A DNA stretch of 64,000 bases from positions 6,585,299-6,649,298 of the forward strand of contig CM037597.1 of assembly GCA_021018995.1 (NCBI GenBank), written 5' to 3'. Shown here one piece after another: positions 9,982 through 21,779 of the stretch (within the stretch, counting starts at the first letter, position 1; every line of letters begins with the position of its first letter). The position numbers and the translations under genes were made by a program. This DNA is from Chloranthus sessilifolius (lineage: Eukaryota > Streptophyta > Magnoliopsida > Chloranthales > Chloranthaceae). Under the pieces are notes generated by a model that was not told the DNA's origin, did not search any database, and was given only the letters and a program-made list of their open reading frames with translations.

Positions 9982-12657
9982 ATGGATGTTCCCCTTCTTT
10001 GCCATTTTGATTTCGTACACGTGAGAGATAATACTTACAACGGAGGACATCGGAGGATTGTCACTGTCACGGAGAATATATCATTTGATGAGTTTATGGA
10101 GAAAATGTACAAAGTCAGTCGGACACGACCGGAAGAATATTCTATTACACTTACTGTTTCATTACGCATAGGGAATGAGCTTGTATTTGCCGAATTGTCT
10201 GACTCTGATGATCTTACAAACTTATTTAGAGCATATCGTATGGGTGATGGTGTTATAAATATTTATATCGAAAAATCATTAGTCACTACTGTAGCAGAAA
10301 TTTTGCCGTCTTTAGAAACATTTCAACCGTTCAAAGAAACAAACGAAGATGATCATGGTGTGGGAACCGAACATTTGATTGAAAATCAAGAAATACGGTA
10401 TGAAGAAGAGAACATTGTTGCACCGATAATAGCCGACGATGATAGAAATATGAATATAGGATTTCGCCCCTACAGTAAACATCCAGAGAAACCCTATTCA
10501 GACATTCCAATGAGTGAAGGCGATGAAGATCAAGGATATTGTCATCAAATGAATCCGATGCATGATACATCTCAGTTCAACTTCGATTCGGTAAATCAGT
10601 GGGAAACGTTTTTAGTCGGCCTTAGTCCATATCAATGGCCTTCCGAACAAATAGCTTCTGAGCCAACGATAATCGAGCCTTCAACAGAACAACCTCTCCT
10701 ACATCAAACATTCCCGCATCGGCTAACATCAATTCAAACAACTGCACATCAACCAAGCATACATCGACGGGCTCAATCCCAATCACGTAATAACCATCCA
10801 GTCGATGAGGGTGATAGTGATCCTGAAAAAAATGAAGCCCCGCCGTCTCTCACTTCGTGTGTTTATACTAATAGGGGAATTGATCAACCTCTGGTGGACG
10901 AAGGCTATCAGCTTAATGACTCGGAAGGAGAGTATATGGATTCAGACAATGAGGAACTGTATGAAGGGGGAACGCTTACCATTGGTCAAGCGTTTAGAAA
11001 TAAGAAATCATTTTAAAAAGTTCTTAAAGAATTTGCAATGACAAATAATTTTCAGATTAAGCCAATAAAAACCAATCCACTTCGAGTTACTGCGAGGTGT
11101 GTTGAAGTAGGATGTGCTTGGCGAATACATGCATCGAAATTAGTAGGCGTAGACACGTTTGCTGTGAAAACTTTCCACCCGGAACACACGTGCGGAATGC
11201 CAGCTTTTGGAAGCGGACATCGCCAATGTACGACATCGTGGATTGCTTCATTCGTTAGAGATAAGCTATTAAAGGGTTTTGACGAGACTCCTGCTTCAAT
11301 AATTTTTTATATTGAAAAAAAATACGGTATAACAGTAGGTTACTGGAAAGCATGGAGAGGAAAAGAAATGGCGTTGAATGACATCCGAGGTAGCTGGAAG
11401 GAGCAATTTAAGATGTTACCGTCATATGTTGCCGAATTACAGCGGGTCGATCCAGACATACAGACCGAATTGTGTCTCGAGCCTGATAATACATTTCAGA
11501 GATTTTTCGTGGCATTCAGACCTTGTATTCGGAGCTTTCGTAATACTTTACGAAGAATAATTGCGGTAGATGGAACGCATTTGCGTGGACGATACAAGGG
11601 AGTGTTGTTAATAGCTACGATGAAGCGAATAGACATTTATTTCCTATAGCGTTAGGCGTTGTCGAAGAATTGAAGACCATTGGACATGGTTTCTTGATCT
11701 ATTAGGGAGACGTGTAATTGGTGAATTTGAAGAACAGTTTGTTTTGATATCAGATAGACAGAAAGGTTTGATGGAAGCAGTGGAAAAAGTTTTTCCTAAT
11801 GCCTTTCATACATCAGTATACACCGCTCTAAATCTGTTTGATAAATATAAGGATACAATCTCTAGACCGCTTTTCTGGGTTGCTGCCCGTGCATTTTCAG
11901 AAGTAAAATTTAAAAGAATTATGCGAAAAATTGAAGACGACGCCCCGCCGGAATGTACAAAATGGATTAAAGAAATTGGTGATCATTTCTGGGCACACGC
12001 TTATTTTCAAGGGAGGCGTTATGATATATTGACAACTAATATAGCTGAAAGCATAAATAGTGTGTTGAAAATAGCCAGGGAGGAACCAATTGTGAGCATG
12101 TTAGAAACTATTCGCACAAAAGTAGCCGAATTTTATCTTCGTCGTCAGGAGGAAGGGAATAAAATGACACATGTGTTAACACCGATGGCAGAAAAACATA
12201 TAAAAAGAAATTCAGGATGGGCCCGTCGAAAAAACGTCATACCATATGGTCGTGATATATTTCAAGTTAAACGTGGTGATTACACTCACAGTGTCGATCT
12301 AGAATCGCGAACATGTACATGTAGACGTTGGGCTATTCTTGGATTACCATGTTCACATGCGATCGCCGCATTATCGCGCCGAAACAGAGAAAGAGAGATC
12401 CCCCATTTTGTGAACACTGGTTTACCAGTGACTTATTCAGGGAAACTTATAAAGAACACTTTGTCCCGACCGTTGACAAGCGCCAATGGACTTCGCAAAT
12501 AAAAGACATTCAAGTTTTGCCTCCTCACAAAATACGTCAAGCCGGCCGTCCGAAGAAAAGCAGAACAAGATCTAAAGGCGAAGTTCGACCACTACAATGT
12601 AAAAATTGTAATAAGTACGGTCATAATCGTCGCTCATGTAAATTTGTTAATATTTGA
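9982..12657 (+). pseudogene. Inner MULE MURA-type transposase, broken
   Basis: This encodes a Mutator-superfamily transposase that would bind the TIRs and cut and paste the element. In order: an N-terminal domain (MDVPLLCHFDFVHVRDN...); an acidic linker; a MuDR-type zinc-cluster DNA-binding domain (about 10975-11220; GQAFRNKKSF, ARCVEVGCAWRI, HPEHTCG); the catalytic DDE domain, with Asp in AVDGTHLRG (near 11565), Asp in ISDRQKG (near 11750) and Glu in NIAESINSVLK (near 12045); a SWIM zinc finger (CTCRRWAILGLPCSHA, 12315-12360); and a C-terminal CCHC knuckle (CKNCNKYGHNRRSC, near 12598-12640). Lesions: TAA at 11014-11016 where the outer copy encodes Gln, frameshifts near 11615-11625 and 11665-11675, and one near 12405. 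All conserved domains remain recognisable. ATG at 9982 follows the inferred splice acceptor. Confidence 0.9.
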
Positions 12658-13524
12658 AATTAACTTATATTACTTCAAAGTTTAAGATTGAAAGTAGATT
12701 GAGATTAGATTAAACCTAGTGGCAATGGAGCTTCCAATTGATCTCATTATATAAGAGTATTTTTTTCTCTTTTTTCTCTTTTTCTTTATTCCAACATAAA
12801 CAGATTAGACCTCAATAAAAGAGCGATCAACATCCGCCAATTAATAAATATATTTTCTTGAACTACTAATTAAATTTTGGAATTTTAATTGAAATATATT
12901 GCTTTGCTTCTTAATAAATCATTCATTCAAACAGTATTTGAAGTAGCCAAATTCGCCCCTAATCTCTACTGGTGATTGGCATATAGCCAGACTGAAGATA
13001 ACTAGAATCACAATTCCAGAAGGTATATATCTTAAATCATCGGCCGATAATTTAAATCATCGTCCGATAGCTAAGTCTTCGACCGATAATTTAAATCATC
13101 GGACGATAGCTTAAGCTATCGGCCGATGACTTAAGCTATCGGCCGATGATTTAAATCATCGGCCGATAGCTTAAGTCATTGGCCGATATTTTAAGTCATC
13201 GGACGATGACTTAAATTATCGGCCGAAGACTTAAAATATCGGCCGATGATTTAAATCATTGGCCGATGACTAATTAATTTTAAATCCGCCGATGATTTAA
13301 AATATCAGCCGATTGGAATTGCTTAAAGAGAGAATTGCCCCTTAGATATATCAGGCAAGGTGAAATCTAACAAATCTAAACATTAGATAAGTAATAAGTA
13401 AAGTAATTGTTAGATAACAACGAAAATGTAAATTATACAAGTTAATAAAAATTAAAAAAATTAATTAATTACAATTTCATCAAAAAATATCTTTACAAAT
13501 GTCTAAACAATTTTACAGATATAT
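12658..13524. other. Intergenic region between convergent inner-MULE genes
   Basis: Lies between the 3' ends of MURA (+) and the ULP-like gene (-). Apart from the palindrome array at 13039-13290 it is A/T-rich, with no open frame of note. Confidence 0.6.
13039..13290. repeat. 20-bp palindrome array between the inner-MULE genes
   Basis: About twelve units around ATCGGCCGAT start at 13039, 13059, 13079 (one base short), 13098, 13118, 13138, 13158, 13178, 13198, 13218, 13238 and 13258, so the spacing is 20 bp almost throughout. Linkers alternate among palindromic ATTTAAAT, GCTTAAGC and ACTTAAG forms. No splice signals surround it; it lies in the gene-free gap. Confidence 0.85.
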
Positions 13525-14754
13525 TTAACTCTTCCCAAACGTGCACATTAGATGTCCGATTTCAGCTCTAAATTGTTGCATATGTTTATCGTCGAAATCA
13601 ACAGGCCGCTGTTGGGAGAAGTATTCGATGTATTTCAAAATGTATACACTGCAATCCTAACCGTTTTGTTGGATCGGGAGAACGACACTGTTGAACGCCG
13701 ATACTTTCCACCGTTGATCGAAAGCTGACTTCAAACCGAAAGTGTAAAGAAGGCGCGGAAGATGATTCAGTAGACATTCTTTATGCGCTTCAAACCTTTT
13801 TGAGCACTCTCGGTCTGCTGGATCTATTAATTTAATTTCTCGATCAACTAATGAAATTATAGCCAATGCCCAGTGGCTATGTTTTTGGCTATGCATCGGA
13901 AGATAAATCTACACATAAAAGGAAAGGAAATTTTAAATAATAAATTTTATTTAAAAGCCGTTAACGTTAAATAAAGCGAAGTTTAGTATTCAAAAACGTA
14001 CCGTTCCACAGTCGATCGCGTGAATTCCGCGGATATTGTTTGTTAACAGTGGTTCCATCGGCTTTGATTTGTTACGAACATTCCAGTCGTCACAATAAGC
14101 CTGCCACCTATTGAGGTCGCTGAGTGCAGCAATACCTTCATTATCGATAAATTTTTCAAATTTTTTCTCGTCTGCCATAAACAAGGTCTGAAACAGGATA
14201 ATGTAGTAAGTAAATAAATAAATTAGAAGAAGTTAATCAAGAGTCGTGATTGAAAAGACTAATAAAAAAAACAAACGAGCTTCCAATATATATTTGAAAC
14301 CTTACTGTGCGCAGAACCAAATTTTTTCGGCATTAGCGTAAACATTGAATCATTTATAATGGGTATGCGTCGATTACTTCATTATCAAGCCACGAGCGTC
14401 CTTTGAGAACCTTCAAAAGAGCAACTGTGATCTCAACACCCCTGATAGTATTGACGATCACATTCTCCTCGTTCTCCGGTCGATTCCAAAAGCTCAGCAT
14501 ATACTTCTGCTCCATTGATTTTGCCCCATCCTCCTCCTCCTCCCCCTCTACAACCAATCTTGGTTTTTTTATTAATGCTTTAGTGGTCGTAGACTTTCTC
14601 TTCTTACGAGCACACAAGTCATAACCTTCGGCTTCATTTTTTGCAGATAATTTCACTATAATGGTTTTTAGTGATGCCGGCTGTGACTCACGAGGAGGCT
14701 ACGTAAGAGGAGCACCATCATCACCCAGGTTTTGGGGCACTTGAGGAGCGGAGG

Positions 14755-14884
14755 ATTTTGGGGCAGTAGGTTTAGTGGCAGTGGGTTTTGGGGCAGCAGG
14801 TTTAGTGGTAGTTGGTTTTGGGGCAGCAGGTGTAGTGGCAGTGGGTTTTGGGGCAGCAGGTGTAGTGGCAGTGGGTTTTGGGGA
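14755..14884 (-). repeat. 30-bp minisatellite encoding a Pro-rich linker
   Basis: Just over four copies of a 30-bp unit (on +, GGGGCAGCAGGTGTAGTGGC and variants) lie in the ULP-like gene. Read on -, they encode a repeat close to PKPTATKPAA. The outer copy has a Pro/Ser/Thr-rich segment at the same place (17700-17890) without this exact repeat. Confidence 0.85.
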
Positions 14885-15034
14885 ACTTAACTGAATGCTT
14901 GGTTGAGTAGCAGTGGGTTTTAGGGCTGTGGATTGATGGCTTTGTTGATTAGTGATGGGTTGAGGGACAGTTGATTAAGGGTAAGTGGGGGAAGGAACGA
15001 AGGTGTCAAAGAGTACAGAGGTCAAAATATTATC

Positions 15035-15490
15035 CTGCATAATTGCAAAAAAAAATACATTACAAAAGGAAAAAATAATCGACCGATAATTTACAAAAGG
15101 TAAAAAAATATATTACAAAAGGCAAAAAATAAAAAAATCGCATTATAGACCGATAATTTACATTATCGGTCGATAATTTAGATAGATAGTCGACCGATAA
15201 TTTAGATAGTCAGCCGTTAATTTAGATAGTCGGCCGATAATTTACATTATCGGTCGATAATGTAAATTATCGATCGATAATGTAATTTATCGGCCGACTA
15301 TCTAAATTATCGGTTGACTATCTATCTAAATTATCGACCAATAATGTAAATTATCGGTCGACTATCTAAATTATCATCTGATAAGTTACATCGTCGGACG
15401 ATAAGTTCCATCTTCGGTCGAGAAGCTAATTTTCCATTAATTTTTAAAGATTTGATTTTGTTCTAAATTTGAAAAGTGTTGGTTTGGTAC
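15035..15490 (-). repeat. Intron 2 of inner ULP gene with palindrome array
   Basis: On -, the intron runs from donor AAAG|GTACCA (15490) to acceptor TTATGCAG (15035). About 15075-15425 is filled with units such as TCGGTCGATAATTTA and ATTATCGACCGATAAT at roughly 20-bp spacing. They alternate orientation, so long stretches are self-complementary. The same motif family occurs at 9637, 13039 and 16905 in this element. Confidence 0.8.
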
Positions 15491-16840
15491 CTTTCTCAAA
15501 TGAGAGATGACCGCATCAAGATCCTTACGTATTGCTTTATTTTCCTCTTGTAAGGCCTTCTTATCTCTCACAAGTTGTTCAATTGTAAGTGATTGCCCTT
15601 TGAGCAGCGTAAATGCTCGCCGGAATTCATTCTTCATTTCTTTTACAGGCATGCGGAGCGTCTTGCATTCTTTTCTTAGCTCCGATACTTCTTTCGTTAG
15701 GTGCGGTTGCCTAACTGGCTGCTCTCTTGTTGGCTGGGGCCTAATATCTGGTTTGCCCTTAGGTTGACGTACAACGACCTCAAAATCATCGTTTTCGTCG
15801 CTGTAATCTTCGTCATCCTCATTGTCGTCATTGCCGGTAATCGGCTCTTCCGCTCTTTCTTCCAGACGTGTCGGATGACTTGGGATATCATCATATTCAT
15901 CGATATTTTCTTCAGAGTAATGCTCTTCTCTTCCCTCGGCCTCTTCCTTCTTATTTTCTATTTCTCTTCGAATCAAAAAATTTCGAATCCATTTATACTG
16001 TAATTCGTATTTCTCAGCTTCAAGCTCTACAGTCACTTTAGACTTAAGAAATTTTTCTCTATATAAATTAGGATTACGGCTGAATTTTGGGCCTTCCCAT
16101 TTCATTAGCCTTGGAAATGGTTCTTTAAGCCCGATAGGAGCGGTGGCGACTGCAGGAAAGTGTTCAAACGCCCAAATCTGTAAGGCGATAGTGCATCCGT
16201 AGATGTTATTTTGCACCTTCTCTGACCTTCTGGCCATTTCCCTTCTGCCACTCGCTTTTGATATACTCTCTAATAAATTATTGTACACTATCAGGCCCCA
16301 TGGCAACTTGCTGAACTCTTCAATGTTATCTACTAATTCTAAGTACCGTGCATCTACTTTCTGGTATGTGTCCGAAAGTAAAAAAGAACATACGAAAAAT
16401 AATAATGATAGTTTCAAAAAATCATCATTCGATAAATCAGCACTGTCAATAATTTCTTCAATACGAGATCTTTTCGCCGGTTTCCCCCGAAAGAATTTGT
16501 ATCGAATAGTTGTTTCCTCTTTTACGGCCACCTTCTCAGACTCAGGTTCCGTCAACATGTTGAGGCCTAAAATCAAAGCTATATCGATATGTTGGAAGAG
16601 TACATTCGTATTCTTGACCTTGAAAACATTATCTTCAATCCAAAAACTTAAAATTGTGTCAACCAAGTCTCCAATGAATCCTAATTTCTCATTCATCCTG
16701 AATAGATGACCGAATACTGAATCATCTAATATTTTCTTTCTCTCTTCGTTACAGTGCATGTAAAATTTCCTAACACCAACTCCAGAATATTTTCCGATGG
16801 GCTTTAGAGTCATTACCATTGTCAAATCACTTAGAAGGAA

Positions 16841-17103
16841 CTGCATTATAAATAAAAAACAATTAATAAACAAAAGAAGTGATTTTGACAAAACTACTAA
16901 TCCCCCATCTTACCGATAAATTACCGACAACTTAAGTTATCGACCGATAATTTAAATTACCGATAATTTAAATTATCGGTCGATAACTTAAGTTGTCGGT
17001 AATTTATCGGATTAGTTGAGAAATATTGGGGATAACTAAATGTGCTGAAATCTAAAAAAAATAATTTACCTGGAAATGGATTGTGACCTTTGTGACCTAA
17101 TAC
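16841..17103 (-). repeat. Leader intron of inner ULP gene with palindromes
   Basis: On -, putative donor AAAGCG|GTATTA (17103) and acceptor TAATGCAG (16841). Within, 16913-17004 contains GATAACTTAAGTTATCG-type palindromes: TTATCGACCGATAAT and its inverted counterpart ATTATCGGTCGATAA form a foldback of about 80 bp. An alternative donor, CCAG|GTAAAT, lies near 17069. Confidence 0.65.
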
Positions 17104-17273
17104 CGCTTTATCGCCGCTAAGTCGCCGCTCTCTTGTTTTTTTCAGAAAAAGTTAAACTAAAAAGTAATAGTAACAAATGAAATGTAAAAAGTCGCTTTTA
17201 TACTACTATTAAAGGGCGGTGGAAATTTTTTTTTAATATTATTTAAACTAGTGCTTGCTGATGTGGATGGGCG

Positions 17274-17374
17274 GAGGCGGCTAGGCTTGGAGCTGGCCAT
17301 ATATGCAAGGATTGAAACTATAGGGCCGTTTCTGCCAATACTCAAACATATAGGGCCGAAAGTGCAAATTTACC
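17274..17374. repeat. Right TIR of inner MULE
   Basis: Inverted copy of 9301-9415, ending GTGCAAATTTACC, followed by the TSD copy AAAAATAAA at 17375-17383. Confidence 0.9.
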
Positions 17375-17383
17375 AAAAATAAA

Positions 17384-17629
17384 ATATATAATTTTTTTTA
17401 GAAAACTTTTTACTTAAGGTAGTCCGCTAGGGCCCGCTACGCCAAGTAAGCGATTTGCTACTCCAACTAAGCGGTCCGCTACGACAAGTAAGTTGTCCGC
17501 TATGATAAGTAAGTAAGCGGTCCGCTACGCTAAGTAAGTGGTCCGCTACGCCAAGTAAGCGGTCTGCTATCCTAAGATCGCGATTTTGATTAATCAACTA
17601 ATTTAACTTCTTTTTTTGTAACTTTATAG
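17384..17629 (+). repeat. Rest of outer ULP intron 2 with 21-bp palindrome array
   Basis: After the inner MULE, the intron resumes and ends at acceptor TTTATAG (17629). Units of AGCGGTCCGCTACG with AAGTA linkers occupy about 17420-17570 at near-21-bp spacing, the same motif as in the outer leader intron (7710-7803). Several units are decayed (GCGATTTGCT, TTGTCCGCT). Confidence 0.75.
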
Positions 17630-19115
17630 GATGATGTGCTAACTTTATTACTCTTTGATACTTTTGTTACCCCAAGTCTCCTCCCTCTCAACCTCGTGAG
17701 ACCTCTTTACCTAAGCATTCTACCTCTCAAACCTCTGCACCCAAACCATCTGAGCCCTCTTTACCTAAGCCTTCTACCATCCAAACGTCTGCACCACAGC
17801 CTTCTTCCTTTGAACCCATTCACCCTCAATCATCTCCACCCAAGCCTTCCTCCTCTAATCCTACTACACTCCAACCGCCGATCGAAAATGTGGTTGAGCC
17901 TCCAGTAACCCAGCCTACTTACGAGTTACAGCCGGCATCACTTAAATCACTTCTAGTGAAGCTGTCTGCTTCAAAAAGTAAAGTCGACTTAGATAAAAAG
18001 GGCATGGGTTACGAGTTGCGAGCAAGGAAGAAAATAAAGACGCCAACTAGAAACGCCAAAGAAGGTATAAAATGAAAAAAGATTGGTCGTCGCTGAAAGT
18101 GATGAAGAAGAGTCAGAGTCCATGGAACATAAATTTATGTGTAGTATGTGGAACCGGCTTGCGGACGACGATCATGCGCTTGTCAATACTATCTTTAGTG
18201 TCGACGTCACAGTAGAAAATTTAAGGGTCTTCAAAGGCAGGGGGTGGCTTGACAATGAAGTGATGGATGCATACTTCAAAATCTTAGAGTATAAAAACGA
18301 CTCTATGTTTACGGAAATGACAGACAAGAGCTTCTTTACATCGGCCTCGACCCTGGTATGTATCAATTATTTTATTTATTTAGTTATTTGCTTTTATTTA
18401 TTTACGTAACTCGTGCCTTTCAATTAATGAATTATTTTAATAATCAATTACAGACCCTGATTATAGCGGACCACTCAAAATTTAATAAATTTGTGGCTGA
18501 TGAAAATCTAGAGTCACACAACGACGTTGATAAATGGGAGGCGTACTGTGACAGGTGGAATGTTCGTCACCAGAGCAAACCGCTTGAGGTCCTGTTTAAG
18601 AGTACGACACGCAATATTAAGGCTGTCGATTGTGGGACGGTAAGTTCTTTTTTAGATTATATTAACACTTTTCATATTTCTTAATAAACACAGTACTAAT
18701 TAGATTTCCGGTTACACACAGATTTTTTTTCCAATGCATAGCCAGAGATCGACATAAACATTGGGCATTGGCTATTGTGTCTCTAGTGAACCACGATGTC
18801 AAACTGATAGACCCGTCCGACCCAAAGTGTTCAAAGAAGTTCGATTCGCACAAAGAAAGTTTGTTGCGTCACCTGCCGCGACTTTTCCACACTGTCGGAT
18901 TGAGTTCTACTCTCGATCAACCGTGGCAGCTAACAGCAATGGACAACGTCAGTCTTCCCCGCCAACACAATTGTTGGGACTATAGTGTTTTTGTATTAAA
19001 GTATATTAAGTACTTTTCCCAACGGCGGGGAATATATTTCGACGAGAAAAATATGTAGCAATTTCAAGCCGAAATCGGACATTCCTTATGCACATTTGGA
19101 AAGGCGACTGAGTAG
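17630..19115 (+). pseudogene. Outer MULE ULP1-like gene, catalytic exons, broken
   Basis: Continuation of the gene begun at 7904, after an intron now holding the inner MULE. Inferred exons: 17630-18355, 18454-18639 and 18722-19115, each with GT/AG edges matching the inner copy. The first encodes a Pro/Ser/Thr-rich linker, a basic segment (YELRARKKIKTPTR) and GRGWLDNEVMDAY. The second includes WEAYCDRWNVRHQSKP. The third is the C48 core: catalytic His in HKHWALAIVSLV (18759-18761), then KLIDPSDP and PRQHNCWDYSVFVLKY. The position where the inner copy has the catalytic Cys is Tyr (TAT, 18981-18983), so the protease would be dead. Further lesions: frameshifts near 17680, 18065 and 18740, and TAG at 19056-19058. 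The frame then runs to a stop at 19113-19115. Confidence 0.83.
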
Positions 19116-19713
19116 TTAATTTTTCTTTAACTTATATTTTTTTTGTGTAAATTATGTATAAATTTTTATTGTTTAAATTATGTATAAATTTTGGTTTAGA
19201 GATTAATTTTTTCTTTAGTTTTTTTTTTTTTTTCGATTTAACTCAGTAAACATGATGCCAACCTTACACCTGATGGCACAACGCTTGTTGATACCATTAA
19301 AGTTAGGTTAACCCATCACCGTAGGGGTCTCAATGGGTTGGGTTGCGTCGGGCAGGACCAATTTGGGTCCGGTCTTAAAAGGGCGATGTATTTTGGTTTC
19401 GGCGTAGGAAATTATGACCGTTAGAAAATTTAAATATTTGAAAATGTTGAATATCTATCTGTTTATTTTATGGGTTCCCATGCAAATTTACTCGCCAGTT
19501 AATTTATTAACTATTAGCAACTGTGAGAACAATACTTAAGTGGGCACTATTTACAACTTAGCACAACATGAGGAGACGGAAGTTCATAGTCACCAAGTAG
19601 GATTTGGTAATAATTCGGCAAGATTAAAAATAAAAAAAAATTTAAAAAATTTGACGAGTTCAAGAAATATTCAATCTAATCTCATTTTTACAAATTACAC
19701 TATGAAATAGATT
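19116..19713. other. Gap between convergent outer-MULE genes, with hAT-like end
   Basis: No gene. At about 19330 a TAGGGGTCTCAATGGGTTGG sequence resembles the left terminus of the hAT-like element at 5724. It is followed by a similar GGTCC/GGGTCC subterminal text, but no matching right end was found. Unlike the inner element, this gap holds no palindrome array. Confidence 0.45.
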
Positions 19714-21774
19714 TCATATTCTAACAAATTTACATGAGCGGCGGTTATATCCGTATTCATTACAATTTTTACACCGTAGTGGTCGAACTTCGCCTTTAGA
19801 TCTTATCCTCCTTTTCTTTGGGCGACTGGCTTGACGTATCCTATGGGGAGGCAAAACTTCGATTTCTTCCCTTAGGACGGTCCATTGGCGCTTATCAACA
19901 GTCGGAACAAAGTGTTCCTAAATAAGGCACTGGTAAACCAATGCTCACAAAACTGAGGAATCTCTTTGTCCCAGTTCCTGCGCGATAATGCAGCGATCGC
20001 ATGTGAACATGGTAATCCAAGGATAGCCCAACGTCTGCATATGCACGTTCGTTTATCTAGATCGACACTGTGAGTATATTGCCCTCGTTTAACTTGAAAT
20101 GTATCGCGACCATAGGAAACAACGTTCTTTTGACGGGCCCACCCTGAGTTTCGTGTTAGGTGCTCTTCCGCCATCGGTGTCAACATGTGTGTCATTTTAT
20201 TTCCTTCCTCGTGACGCCGAAGGTAGAATTCGGCTACCTTCGTGCAAATGGTTTCTAGCATTGTAACGATCGGTTCCTCTCTTGCCATCTTCAACACACT
20301 ATTAATACTTTCTGCTATATTTGTTGTCAGCATATCACAATGCTTTCCTGGAAAATATGCGCGCGCTCAGAAATGGTCACCGACTTCTTTAATCCATGTT
20401 GTACATTCCAAAGGGGCTTCGTCTTCTATTTTTCATAAAAAAATTTTAAATTTTGCCTCCGAGAATGCATGGGCAGCAACCCAAAACAGCGGTCGGGAGA
20501 TTGTATCCTTATATGTATAAAAAATATTCAAAGTTAGGTGTCGCATACAATAACTGTGAAAGGCGTTACGAAAAACATTATGCACATCAACCTCTTCTGC
20601 CAGTCTAATATCAATACAAACTGCTCCTGAAAGTCCCCGATTACGCGTCTCCCTAATAGATTAAGGAACCATATCCAATGATCTTCGTTTTCTTTGGGTA
20701 TAACGCCAAAAGCTATAGGGAATAAATGTCTATTCCCGTTCATCCCCGCAGCTATTAACAACACTCCTTTGTATCGGCCGTGCAAATGTGTCCCATCTAC
20801 CGCAATTATTCTTCGTAAAGTATTACGGAAGCTCCTAATGCAAGGTCCAAATGCTACGAAGAACCTCTGAAAGGCATTATCAGGCTCGCGACACAATTCA
20901 ATCTGTACGTCTGGATTAACCCTCTGTAATTCGGCGACATAGGACGGTAATATTATAAATTGCTAATCTAGCTACCTCGGATATCATTCAATGTCATTTA
21001 TTTTCCTCTCTATGTTTTCCAGTAGCTTACTATTACACCGTATTTTTTCTCAATATAAAAAATTATTGAAGCAGGGCTCTCGTCAAAGCCTTTTAACAAC
21101 TTATCCCTCACGAAGGAAGCTATCCACGATGTCATACACTGGCGATGTCCTATTCCGAAAGTTGGCATTCCACACGTATGTTCCTGGCAAAATGTCTTCA
21201 CGACAAATGTGTCCACACCAACCAATTTTGATGCTTTTATTCGCCAAACACACCTTACTTCAAGACACCTCGCCGTAACTCGAAGAAGACTGGTTTTTAT
21301 TGGTTTAATTTGAAAATTATTTATCATTGCGAACTCTTTAAGAGCTTTTTGAAAGGATTTTTTATTTCTGAATGCCTGACCAACAGTTAATGCCCCCCCT
21401 TCATAAAGTTTTTCATCATCCGAATCCATATACTCGCCCTCTGAGTCATTAAGATCATAGTCATCGTCCACCAGAGGTTCATCAATTCCCCTATTAGTAT
21501 CAACACGCGAAGTGGGTGGCGACAGTGGTTCATTATTTTCAGGATCACTATCACCATCATCGATTGGATTATTATTTCGTAATTGAAATTGAGTTCATCG
21601 AGGTAAGTTTGGTTGAAATGCATTTGCTTCAGTTGAAGTTGGCCGGGGTGGGAATGTTTGAAGCGCGAGAGGCTGTTCTATTGAAGGCTCGATTATCGTT
21701 TGCTCCGAAGCTATTGGTTCGGAAGGCCATTGATATGGATTAAGGCCTTCTAAAAACGTTTCCCACTGATTCCA
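19714..21774 (-). pseudogene. Outer MULE MURA transposase, main part, broken
   Basis: Second part of the outer transposase gene, cut off from its N-terminus (35833-36502) by the Athila insertion. On -: a Gln/Pro-rich linker (WETFLEGLNPYQWPSEPIAS), the MuDR zinc-cluster domain (GQAFRNKKSFQKALKEF, QEHTCGMP), the DDE domain with AVDGTHLHGRYKG and the second Asp in LILDWQK, the Glu region NIAESINSVLK, the SWIM finger (CICRRWAILGLPCSHA) and a C-terminal knuckle. In the knuckle the zinc-binding His is Tyr (CKNCNEYGYNRRSC). Frameshifts occur near 19920, 20520-20580 and 20960. At 11014-11016 the inner copy has a stop where this copy encodes Gln, so the two genes decayed independently. Confidence 0.87.
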
Positions 21775-21779
21775 GTCAT

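Larger units (their letters stand above)
13525..16819 (-). pseudogene. Inner MULE ULP1-like cysteine protease (DUF1985 + C48), broken
   Basis: Four coding exons are inferred from splice signals shared with the outer copy: 16819-15491, 15034-14306, 14187-14002 and 13908-13525. Exon 1 encodes a DUF1985-type domain (IALILGLNML, FFRGKPAKR, LLSDTYQKVDARYLELVDNI, TIALQIWAFEHFP), an acidic tract and a coiled-coil-like end. The next exon has a Pro/Thr/Ala tandem repeat, a basic segment and the GRSWLDNEVIDAY motif typical of the ULP fold. The last exon has catalytic His in HSHWALAIISLV, Asp in KLIDP, Gln in IQQNG, and Cys as DCS (13651-13653) instead of the usual DCG. Lesions: TAG at 13657-13659, two codons before the catalytic Cys, and a frameshift near 14362. 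The start follows acceptor ATGCAG (exon edge 16840). ULP1-type genes are established cargo of plant Kaonashi MULEs; their role in transposition is not settled. Confidence 0.85.
9301..17374. mobile_element. Inner ULP-bearing MULE, nested and inverted
   Basis: 8,074-bp MULE. The left TIR starts GGGAAATTTTCACTTTCGGC; the right TIR (about 17274-17374) is its inverted copy. A perfect 9-bp TSD, AAAAATAAA, lies at 9292-9300 and 17375-17383. It carries MURA on + (9982-12657) and a ULP1-like gene on - (16819-13525), with convergent 3' ends, so it is inverted relative to the outer MULE. It landed 73 bp past the donor of the outer ULP gene's second intron. Both genes carry disabling changes, so it is not autonomous as it stands. 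Confidence 0.93.

Noticed and set aside
13039..13290. CRISPR-like regular repeat array
   Set aside because: Spacing is regular but repeats and linkers are both low-diversity palindromes, no unique spacers exist, and the context is a plant transposon.
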